NCBI GenBank assembly: GCA_016840965.1
Contig: JAEORI010000231.1
Coordinates: forward strand, 1 to 13,747
Origin: Candidatus Thorarchaeota archaeon
Lineage (GTDB): Archaea > Asgardarchaeota > Thorarchaeia > Thorarchaeales > Thorarchaeaceae
DNA: 13,747 bases
Direction of reading: 5' to 3'
Shown: positions 7,064-13,241 of the stretch, in pieces
Layout of the letters: each line of letters opens with the position of its first letter
Numbering within the stretch: the stretch's first letter is position 1
Made by a program: the position numbers and the translations under genes
Notes under the pieces: generated by a model
Told to the model about the DNA's origin: nothing
The model's database searches: none
The model's input: the letters and a program-made list of their open reading frames with translations, nothing else

Positions 7064-8284
7064 TTGGTATCTTTGGCTTATGATGTCATCGTGGTTGGAG
7101 CAGGTCCTGCTGGATCAATTGCGGCATATGATTGTGCAGAACAAGGCCTCAAGACACTATTACTAGAAAAATACCGCATTCCACGAGAAAAGCCCTGTGG
7201 CGGTGCTGTCATGTATCGAGGGCTTCGTTTGATTAACGGAAGAATCCCTAGAAACCTGATTGAACAACGCATTTTTGGTCTGAGGTTCCTCCTTCCGGAT
7301 GGGCAGGCTACAGAGTTCTTATCAGACAAGTTGATTGGAATTACAGTCTTTCGAGATCGTTTTGATGAATTTCTAGCCAGACGCGCCAGTGATGCTGGTG
7401 CTGAACTTATTGATAACTCGCCAGTTGTTGATGCATCAGTATCATCAGATTCCGCCATCGTTAAACTAGCAAACGGAACCGAGTTCAAGGCAAGCTATCT
7501 CCTTGGAGCTGACGGTGTGAACTCAATTGTGAGTAGAGCACTAGGGCTCAGACCAAAAAGGAAAGATTTGACAAAAATCGGTCTTGGAATGGAAGCAGAC
7601 TTTTACGTTGGGGAGGAAGGAGTATCAAAAGCTACAGGAGGAAATCCAACCGTTCTAGAAGTATGCCCGGTTGAAGGTCGTGTTAGTTATGGATGGGTCT
7701 TTCCAAAGAAAGAACATCTTGCGATTGGAATAGCAGGAGCAGGTGTGCATATGAAAGCCCTCAGAACACGATTTGACTCATTTTACAAGCATGTAGAGAA
7801 ACGAACTGGAGTCAGCTTGAATCTTGAAAAAAGAAGAACATTCTTTCTTGGTGGAGATGGGCTTGGTAACAAGAATGTCACACAACGTTCAATTCTGATT
7901 GGTGATGCTGCAGGCTTCGTAGACCCACTTATGGGTGAAGGGATTGCATATGCAATGAAATCTGGCGAATTTGCAGCTTCAGTCATCTGTAAGGCATATA
8001 ATGAAAACCGCTATGATGAAGAGGCGCTTTCAGAATATCAAGATCTTTGTTTCAATGAATTTTCTGCTAATTTTGCACTTGCTACTCGGGTCGGAGTCAA
8101 TGGTCCATCATTAGCTGAGATTATACTCCCTAGAGTGAATGGTCACAAACTTGCTTCTGAAATAATGACTATGGTAGCTCGTGGTGAGATTGGATATGCA
8201 GATATTCCCTATACAGTCTTCAAGCGACTTCCAAGAGAGTTACCAGCTATTATTAGACAAGTTATACAATCTCATCTTACTTAG
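7064..8284 (+). CDS. geranylgeranyl reductase family FAD-dependent oxidoreductase
   Basis: This 406-residue flavoprotein matches the archaeal digeranylgeranylglycerophospholipid reductase family, which saturates the isoprenoid chains of archaeal membrane lipids. It has the Rossmann FAD-binding start VIVVGAGPAGS (8-18) with E35 closing the fold, the family signature PREKPCGG (40-47), GADGVNS (148-154), YGWVFPK (209-215) and the second FAD motif GDAAGFVDPLMGEGI (280-294). Cys45 in the PCGG motif corresponds to the conserved cysteine of the family. Length is typical (390-410). There is no membrane helix; such enzymes bind membranes peripherally. The start is TTG 7064 or 7073. Many archaea hold several paralogues, and some act on menaquinone or other isoprenoid substrates, so the precise substrate is not fixed by sequence. 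Confidence 0.88.
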   Translation: MVSLAYDVIVVGAGPAGSIAAYDCAEQGLKTLLLEKYRIPREKPCGGAVMYRGLRLINGRIPRNLIEQRIFGLRFLLPDGQATEFLSDKLIGITVFRDRFDEFLARRASDAGAELIDNSPVVDASVSSDSAIVKLANGTEFKASYLLGADGVNSIVSRALGLRPKRKDLTKIGLGMEADFYVGEEGVSKATGGNPTVLEVCPVEGRVSYGWVFPKKEHLAIGIAGAGVHMKALRTRFDSFYKHVEKRTGVSLNLEKRRTFFLGGDGLGNKNVTQRSILIGDAAGFVDPLMGEGIAYAMKSGEFAASVICKAYNENRYDEEALSEYQDLCFNEFSANFALATRVGVNGPSLAEIILPRVNGHKLASEIMTMVARGEIGYADIPYTVFKRLPRELPAIIRQVIQSHLT

Positions 8285-8331
8285 CTACGCTGAAAACCTT
8301 CATAGGTATCTTATCATCGATAGTATAAGCG

Positions 8332-9318
8332 ATGAAGTATTTTTACAGTGGATTGGTCATTATTCTTCTAGTCAGCATAACCAGCCCAATTAGCGTTGAG
8401 CAATTCTCTCATACTCCATTATTCAATGGGTCCAGTGCGTACTCATATATCGTCGACCAATGTGACTTCGGACCTCGTCCACCAGGATCGGATAATCTGA
8501 GTCTCTGCAGAACTATGATTGCGGAAGTACTCGAATCGTTTGGATGGAATGTCACATTTCAAAATTTTTCATACCATGAAGTTGAATGTGTAAACATCAT
8601 TGCTGCATGGAACTCGCAGAGCAACTCTCCAATCATTATCGGAGCTCACTACGATACACGACCGCCCAATTCCCATGACCCTGGTTCCGGTCTTGGAGCT
8701 AACGATGGTGCAAGTGGAGTTGCAGTCCTATTAGAATTAGCAAGTACGCTCCCTAATGAAACCCGTGAATCTGTTGAAATTGTGCTTTTTGATGCTGAAG
8801 ATTCAGGTGGTATTAACGATTGGGACTATATTCAGGGATCAACATATTATGTTTCTCAACTTAGTGCAGAACGCAAAGCATCAACTCATGCTATGGTATT
8901 GTTTGATATGGTTGGAGACTCCAATCTCAAGTTACCTCGTGAAAGCAGTTCAACATCCTCTCTACAAAACACAATTTGGAATCTTGCTGGCCAGTTGGGA
9001 CATAACGACACTTTCATTGACTCTTATGGTGGGTCAATACTTGACGATCATAGACCCTTCCTGAATGCAGGTATTCCTGCCGTTGATCTGATTCAAATAC
9101 CCTTTCCATGGTATTGGCACACGCTTGAGGATACACCTGACAAGTGCAGTGCTGAGAGTCTTGAAACCGTTGGCGAAGTCTTGGAGGTCTTTTTAGTACA
9201 AGAAGCCAATAATATGACACCTTTTCCGCCTGATCCGCCCATATTCCTTATCGTTGTAGTTCTAGCAGTCGTAGCCCTTTCTATCCCAGCACTCTATTAT
9301 CAGCTTAGGAAAAGATAG
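8332..9318 (+). CDS. secreted, membrane-anchored M28 metallopeptidase / glutaminyl-cyclase-like enzyme
   Basis: The 328-residue protein starts with a signal-peptide-like segment (residues 5-21) and ends with a proline-rich linker (297-303), a hydrophobic helix (about 304-323) and a basic tail RKR, so it should be anchored with its catalytic domain outside the cell. The zinc-site residues are H106 (GAHYDTRPP), D125 (GANDGASG), the pair E156-D157 (FDAEDSGG), D192 (FDMVGD) and H263 (WYWHTLED). The segment DDHRPFLNAGIPAVDLI followed by the WHT motif is closely like glutaminyl-peptide cyclotransferases (DDHxPFLxxGVPVLHLI...WHTMDD) rather than ordinary M28 aminopeptidases. It may therefore form N-terminal pyroglutamate on exported proteins, or be a peptidase for external peptides. 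Several NxS/T sequons (for example N55LS and N73VT) are present. It lies 47 bases after the lipid reductase gene. Confidence 0.82.
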   Translation: MKYFYSGLVIILLVSITSPISVEQFSHTPLFNGSSAYSYIVDQCDFGPRPPGSDNLSLCRTMIAEVLESFGWNVTFQNFSYHEVECVNIIAAWNSQSNSPIIIGAHYDTRPPNSHDPGSGLGANDGASGVAVLLELASTLPNETRESVEIVLFDAEDSGGINDWDYIQGSTYYVSQLSAERKASTHAMVLFDMVGDSNLKLPRESSSTSSLQNTIWNLAGQLGHNDTFIDSYGGSILDDHRPFLNAGIPAVDLIQIPFPWYWHTLEDTPDKCSAESLETVGEVLEVFLVQEANNMTPFPPDPPIFLIVVVLAVVALSIPALYYQLRKR

Positions 9319-9362
9319 AATGTTACACACCTTTAAACTGAAGTTCTTAAGACCATTGGTTG

Positions 9363-9369
9363 ATATTTA
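9363..9369 (+). promoter_or_regulatory. possible TATA box for the WD40 gene
   Basis: ATATTTA is centred about 21 bases before TTG 9387. This is close to leaderless spacing and supports the TTG start; the nearby ATG 9374 and GTG 9377 are out of frame. Confidence 0.4.
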
Positions 9370-9386
9370 ACACATGGTGATTCAGT

Positions 9387-10274
9387 TTGGAGAAGGTAGA
9401 TCTCTATAGACCCACTGATAGTTCCCCATCTCCACTGACAAGTATTTCTATTTCTCCAAAAGGCCGCCTGATTGCATGCGGAAAAATGGATTCTGAAATT
9501 CTTTTAATTGACACGCGATCTGGAAAAACAAAACGAGGTATCACCGGTCATGATGGCGCTGTAACTGATGTACGCTTTGCTGGAAGCTCAAATGCTATTC
9601 TCTCGTGCAGCTGGGACCAGACCACTCGCCTATGGAATATAAAAAATGTTGAGGAAACTAAGATTCTCAAGCATCTCACAGAAGTGAAGGCACTTTCAAT
9701 CTCACTAAAACTTGGGAAAGGAGCTTCAGGCTCCCGTGATGGAATGGTTAAGATATTTTCGTTACGGAGTTTAAAAAGCATCAGAAACCTTCAAGCTCAT
9801 AATTCTGATATCTCTGGTATAGCTATGATTGATGATACTCCTAAAATCGTCACGGCTTCATACGATGGGACCTGTACATTATGGAACCTGTCATCATATG
9901 ATCCTGAGAAGACACTAGTAAAACAGAATGATCGAATAAGGTCAATGGCAGCAGCGCCAGATGGATCAAGTATCTTCTTGGGTTTACAAAGTGGTGATAT
10001 AATCCAAATCAACCCTACAGATATCAGCGAGAAATCACAGATGTCAGGACACACTGACCTAACAAGTGCTCTATGTGTCGACCCAACATGTCAATATCTT
10101 GCTTCTGGAAGCTGGGATCGCACAATAAAGATCTGGTCCTTAGAGGATAAGACTGAAGTTGCTACTGGTCAACTAGTGACTGGAATTGCATCAATTGCTT
10201 GGTCTCCAGATGGAGCTACCATTTATACTGCTGACCTTTCAGGATCCGTAATTTCATGGACTCCCCGTTTATGA
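9387..10274 (+). CDS. WD40-repeat seven-bladed beta-propeller protein
   Basis: The whole 295-residue protein can be read as seven WD40 blades. Clear repeats are GHDGAVTDVRF...SWDQTTRLWNI, LTEVKALSIS...SRDGMVKIFSL, AHNSDISGI...SYDGTCTLWNL, RIRSMAAAPDG...SGDIIQI and GHTDLTSAL...SWDRTIKIWSL. A first blade begins SPLTSISISPKG and the last is GIASIAWSPDG...SGSVISW. The GH, structural Asp and WD/WN positions are largely kept. No signal peptide, membrane segment or enzymatic domain is fused to it, so it should be a cytoplasmic scaffold for protein complexes. Partners are unknown, and no neighbour gives a strong hint. It converges with the TnpB-N-like gene, with an eight-base gap between stops. Stand-alone WD40 proteins are sparse in many archaea but more common in Asgard lineages and Methanosarcina. 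Confidence 0.85.
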   Translation: MEKVDLYRPTDSSPSPLTSISISPKGRLIACGKMDSEILLIDTRSGKTKRGITGHDGAVTDVRFAGSSNAILSCSWDQTTRLWNIKNVEETKILKHLTEVKALSISLKLGKGASGSRDGMVKIFSLRSLKSIRNLQAHNSDISGIAMIDDTPKIVTASYDGTCTLWNLSSYDPEKTLVKQNDRIRSMAAAPDGSSIFLGLQSGDIIQINPTDISEKSQMSGHTDLTSALCVDPTCQYLASGSWDRTIKIWSLEDKTEVATGQLVTGIASIAWSPDGATIYTADLSGSVISWTPRL

Positions 10275-10282
10275 TTAATTCT

Positions 10283-10843
10283 CTATTGAACCAATTTTTT
10301 AGCTCTAATATCAATATCCGCGAATCCCTCTTTGTGCAACGTGATTCTAATACGACCATAGTTTCTGCTAATCTCTCCATTTTTTGAACCCTTGAGAATA
10401 GTAGATAATTTGTCTGCAAAACGGTTTCTACTTCGTTTGTCAAAAGGTATTGGAAGTAATTCGCCATTATTGAGAGTAAGAGTGACAGCTTTGTCATCCA
10501 ATCTAATTATAGGTTGAGAAAAAATAAGTCGATCCGGTCTGAAAAATGGAGTCTTATCTCGTAGAGTACGAACCGTCTTTGATAACTTCCGATGCTGATT
10601 GATTTCTGAACCTGCAGTCTTCAAAACATCCTCTAGATAGCCGCGTCTGCTATCAAATCTACTTGAGAACTCTTCGTGCAGATCCTCGAGTGCACGCAGA
10701 CGAGATGAGAAGCTTCGTTTTAGTATTTGCTTTATTGTCCAATTAGTAGCAGCCCCGTATTTTTGGAGTTCCTCCTCAAGAACACTCTGTTTGTCTCTTG
10801 TCAGAGTTACACTCAGTAGTTTTAGTATCTCAAAATCCTGCAT
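10283..10843 (-). CDS. stand-alone TnpB (IS605 OrfB) N-terminal-domain-like protein, no nuclease domain
   Basis: From ATG 10843 (a GGAG lies 11 bases before it) the protein has 186 residues; a TTG at 10882 would add 13. Its course resembles the N-terminal half of IS200/IS605 TnpB: a starting strand and helix-turn-helix, FEILKLLSVTLTRDKQSVLE then YGAATNWTIKQILKR (29-43), a central helical stretch ending in KTAGSEINQHRK (75-86), then a beta-barrel-like part SQPIIRLDDKAVTL...GELLPIPF (109-134) and NYGRIRITLHKE (161-172). TnpB uses this region to bind guide RNA and target DNA. The RuvC-like catalytic domain and zinc finger that should follow are absent: the gene stops and the convergent WD40 gene begins eight bases on. 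It follows the nucleotidyltransferase gene with a 45-base gap (or six, with the TTG start). The reading frame is intact. The similarity is my motif-level reading, not a search result. Confidence 0.55.
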   Translation of the reverse strand: MQDFEILKLLSVTLTRDKQSVLEEELQKYGAATNWTIKQILKRSFSSRLRALEDLHEEFSSRFDSRRGYLEDVLKTAGSEINQHRKLSKTVRTLRDKTPFFRPDRLIFSQPIIRLDDKAVTLTLNNGELLPIPFDKRSRNRFADKLSTILKGSKNGEISRNYGRIRITLHKEGFADIDIRAKKLVQ

Positions 10844-10888
10844 GAGCAACACTGCTCCTAAAACCAAAGCTGGCCTAATCAATCTAAC

Positions 10889-11920
10889 CTAGAGCCGTTG
10901 TGCTATGAATTCTGCTTCTCCGATAATTCTCATTATTTCCTTTGGAAGAATATCGTAGGCTCCATGTTCAACAAGAATCTCTTCATAGAACACAGGCTCT
11001 GTTTCACTTAGTTGGTCCATGAAGACACCGTCCACTAAACTGGAGAATTCTTTAATCGTAATGAGTGCTCTACCCAGTGAACAAGCTGATTGTCGCATCT
11101 CAAGAACAGCCAACTCATAGTCGCCATTGTAGGTTAGACCCAATGCTCCGTGATATTCTCTCTGTGCTTGAGATAAGAGTCCTGTAGCGAGCAGTGCTTG
11201 TTCGTCAATTCTCACTTCACCCATTCGGCTTTCGGCTAATTCCAACCACTCGCGTAAGTCATTGAGCACAGACAAGAGTTTAGGTTCATCCATGCCTTTC
11301 AATTTAAAGGCTCTCAAGAACAGAGAGTATGTCATAGGATCGAGCATTCTGACTTCAGTCAGCACTTCTGCTGGTTTAAGTATCAAGAAGTTGTTGTTCA
11401 CCATCAAAATGACTCGTCCCAGATTAAACACTCCTTCGCGCATCTCATAAATCGCACTAGGTCCCTCATCATCTTCTGCAAATTTCTTTGCTCTGTTCAA
11501 ATACTCCAAAGCAGTTCTTTTGACTTGCGAGATTGACTCCTCAGACCATACATAACTGACCGTCTTCTTCTGCCAGTCACTGACTATTCCCTTTGTATCG
11601 TGCATCACAAGGGAGTTTCTCAGACGGTTTATGACTTCAGATATTTTGGTAACATCTTTCGTAATACCATCAAAGACATTCTCGACTTCCTTGACAGTCA
11701 TGAATACCATGTCCACAAGAACCTCTTTGTGTGATGACATAAGTCGAACAGGCGCCTCTGGAGCGTCCCAAATAATGCATATATCCAAGTCGGAATTTGC
11801 TGTAGCAGTACCTCTTACATAGGACCCATAGACAAAGATTCCCTTGACATTCTTATTATGCTTCCACTCATTGACAGTGTCTTTCAATGCATCGGTAAAA
11901 CGCTTACGAATGTCAGTCAT
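10889..11920 (-). CDS. nucleotidyltransferase (pol-beta/MNT superfamily) with duplicated helical module
   Basis: The N-terminal 80 residues are a minimal nucleotidyltransferase: G32S33 with D44-L-D46 in YGSYVRGTATANSDLDICI, and the third carboxylate D70 in VLVDMVFM, so all three metal ligands are present and the enzyme should be active. Residues 130-343 are all-helical and contain an internal duplication: AIYEMREGVFNLGRVILMV (156-174) matches LAVLEMRQSACSLGRALITI (270-289), with EMR-x4-x-LGR in common. The module recalls HEPN-like helical domains that accompany such transferases, but the RNase RX4-6H motif is not evident. The family transfers NMP to proteins, RNA or antibiotics, and includes antitoxins that modify a HEPN toxin; the target here is unknown. 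ATG 11920 has GGAG about 11 bases upstream. It is first in a two-gene minus-strand unit with the TnpB-N-like gene. Confidence 0.8.
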   Translation of the reverse strand: MTDIRKRFTDALKDTVNEWKHNKNVKGIFVYGSYVRGTATANSDLDICIIWDAPEAPVRLMSSHKEVLVDMVFMTVKEVENVFDGITKDVTKISEVINRLRNSLVMHDTKGIVSDWQKKTVSYVWSEESISQVKRTALEYLNRAKKFAEDDEGPSAIYEMREGVFNLGRVILMVNNNFLILKPAEVLTEVRMLDPMTYSLFLRAFKLKGMDEPKLLSVLNDLREWLELAESRMGEVRIDEQALLATGLLSQAQREYHGALGLTYNGDYELAVLEMRQSACSLGRALITIKEFSSLVDGVFMDQLSETEPVFYEEILVEHGAYDILPKEIMRIIGEAEFIAQRL

Positions 11921-12009
11921 CTTCTTAATCTCTCCATGTTCTCCCGTGTGTACTAGTACTACCTGAGGTGGCGGTCGTCAATAAAACTATCTGATATGAG
12001 TCCCGACAC

Positions 12010-12018
12010 TAATTAATA
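12010..12018 (+). promoter_or_regulatory. TATA-like element for RNase PH
   Basis: TAATTAATA is centred about 28 bases before ATG 12042, consistent with a leaderless or very short-leader transcript. No Shine-Dalgarno sequence lies directly before the ATG. Confidence 0.4.
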
Positions 12019-12041
12019 GTCGATTATCAAAGTGCAACGCT

Positions 12042-12749
12042 ATGTCCCGAGTAGATAACAGAGCTAATGACGAGCTGAGACCTGTTGAATTTACGCGAAA
12101 TTACCTAAAGCACCCAGAAGGATCAGTTCTAATTGTTACTGGAGAAACTAAGGTCATTTGTACTGCAACTGTTGAAGAAGGAGTTCCGAGCTGGCTCAAT
12201 GGAAAGGGGCAAGGCTGGGTGACTGCTGAATATGGTATGCTTCCACGTTCCACAGATGACAGAATAAATCGATACAAGCTCAGCGGACGAGCCCAAGAGA
12301 TTCAACGATTGATTGGACGCTCCCTTAGAACAGCTGTAGATATGAACCTAATGGGCGAGAATACAATCAAGATTGATTGTGATGTCATTCAGGCTGATGG
12401 TGGGACACGTACTGCATCAATTACAGGTGCATTTGTTGCACTTTGTGATGCACTGCAGTATATGGTAGATTTGGAAATGATTTCAGAAAGCCCTATTATT
12501 GGCAATGTAGCAGCTGCAAGTGTGGGAATACTCAACAATGAAATCTTACTAGATCTCTGCTATCTTGAGGATGCTCAAGCCGATGTTGACATGAATGTTG
12601 TCATGCGAGGATCTGATTTTGTTGAGGTTCAAGGAACTGCCGAAGGTGCTACCTTTGGTCGTGATGCTATGAATGAAATGTTGGACTTGGCGATAAAAGG
12701 CATCTCGGAACTGACAGCTGCTCAAAACAGAGCATTATCTGCGAAATAA
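12042..12749 (+). CDS. rph: ribonuclease PH, bacterial type
   Basis: RNase PH is a phosphate-dependent 3'-5' exonuclease that trims tRNA precursors and other stable RNAs, working as a hexamer. This 235-residue protein (bacterial Rph is about 240) follows it nearly end to end: [24 protein letters not shown] (8-31), [18 protein letters not shown] (54-71), [16 protein letters not shown] (81-96, phosphate-binding R83), [14 protein letters not shown] (117-130, phosphate-binding R123), [20 protein letters not shown] (catalytic D177 and D183) and [10 protein letters not shown] (193-202). The match is to bacterial Rph and not to the archaeal exosome subunit Rrp41, which has a different central sequence and normally lies next to Rrp42 and Rrp4; neither is here. 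The N-terminal motif is VDNRANDEL where bacteria usually have DGR. It lies directly upstream of the 23S transcription unit. Acquisition from bacteria is a reasonable inference. Confidence 0.92.
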   Translation: MSRVDNRANDELRPVEFTRNYLKHPEGSVLIVTGETKVICTATVEEGVPSWLNGKGQGWVTAEYGMLPRSTDDRINRYKLSGRAQEIQRLIGRSLRTAVDMNLMGENTIKIDCDVIQADGGTRTASITGAFVALCDALQYMVDLEMISESPIIGNVAAASVGILNNEILLDLCYLEDAQADVDMNVVMRGSDFVEVQGTAEGATFGRDAMNEMLDLAIKGISELTAAQNRALSAK

Positions 12750-12779
12750 CTACGGTCTAAAAATCGCCTCTGACAAAAA

Positions 12780-12787
12780 CTTTATAC
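12780..12787 (+). promoter_or_regulatory. strong archaeal TATA box (distal)
   Basis: CTTTATAC is a near-ideal archaeal TATA box. It predicts transcription start at about 12806-12810, which coincides with the ATG of a 39-codon ORF. It may be the distal promoter of the 23S rRNA transcript. Confidence 0.6.
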
Positions 12788-12805
12788 GTGAACTCTGAAC
12801 ATTTA

Positions 12806-12925
12806 ATGTGCTCTGGTCGAAGAGAAGGTCTTATGCGACGTGAACGTCGTGAGGCTGTTTCTGGTAGCGCTGGTGACAAAAACTACCATCGATGCATAGC
12901 AAGCTTTAAATCACAGCCAAATTAG
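12806..12925 (+). CDS. possible 39-residue leaderless small ORF
   Basis: ATG at 12806 opens a 39-codon frame ending at TAG 12923-12925. The product is strongly basic (MCSGRREGLMRRERREAVSG at the start, CIASFKSQPN at the end). The start lies 22 bases from the centre of a strong TATA box, as expected for a leaderless message. Against it, the same bases can fold as an RNA (CGACG/CGTCG hairpin at 12836-12849 and TGGTAG/CTACCA at 12862-12888 within TATG/CATA), and the second TATA box overlaps its end. It may be only part of the rRNA leader. Confidence 0.22.
   Translation: MCSGRREGLMRRERREAVSGSAGDKNYHRCIASFKSQPN
12904..12911 (+). promoter_or_regulatory. strong archaeal TATA box (proximal)
   Basis: CTTTAAAT predicts transcription start at about 12930-12936, exactly where the dense hairpin region begins. 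With the distal TATA box it suggests tandem promoters, as seen in other archaeal rRNA units. Confidence 0.55.
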
Positions 12926-12929
12926 GCTG

Positions 12930-13241
12930 GCGGAGCGCTCACTATACGAGTGACGCGCTAGCGTTAGGTCCGGAGTTCAGAGTTTTCGAACGCTGAACAA
13001 AGGTTCACCGGGACCAGGTCATGAGAAAGGTATCATTCCCGGTGGAGGACCGTCAACGTTGACGACTCAGTGAAGTGTGTCATGGAGAGTCTGACGCGTG
13101 GACTGCAGAGGATGGAGGTACACTGATCATTAGAATTGTAGGGAATGTTACTACAATAACTCCTTGGCATGATTAGATATAATCATGTTCACAATTAGTG
13201 GACAACAGGTAATACTGTGTCAACACATGAGTAGATTTGCG
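12930..13241 (+). ncRNA. structured 5' leader of the 23S transcript (or an unidentified ncRNA)
   Basis: This ~310-base stretch has no ORF but many hairpins. AGCG-c-TCACT (12934-12943) pairs with AGTGA-cg-CGCT (12949-12959). GGTCCGG (12967-12973) pairs with CCGGGACC (13008-13015) and encloses a hairpin with stem GTTCAG/CTGAAC and a UUCG tetraloop at 12985-12988. A perfect 14-base palindrome CGTCAACGTTGACG is at 13051-13064. Then come ATTGTAG/CTACAAT (13135-13157), CATGATTA/TAATCATG (13168-13187) and GACA-a-CAG/CTGTGTC (13201-13221). Part of it may be the 5' strand of the 23S processing stem, whose partner would lie beyond the window. I looked for SRP RNA and RNase P RNA signatures and found neither. 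Confidence 0.5.

Noticed and set aside
8181..8393. 70-codon ORF bridging the lipid reductase and the M28 gene
   Set aside because: It overlaps both well-supported genes in another frame and has no motif.
10283..10843. Intact IS605 insertion sequence
   Set aside because: No TnpA, no RuvC half and no element ends are visible; the flanking genes are complete.
12042..12749. Archaeal exosome subunit Rrp41
   Set aside because: The sequence follows bacterial Rph motifs ([24 protein letters not shown]) and lacks neighbouring Rrp42 or Rrp4.
12930..13241. SRP (7S) RNA or RNase P RNA
   Set aside because: The SRP helix 8 signature (GGTCAGG...GNAR...AGCAG) and the RNase P conserved regions (GAGGAAAGTCC, ACAGAA) are not found. 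A partial CCAGGTC at about 13014-13020 is not enough.
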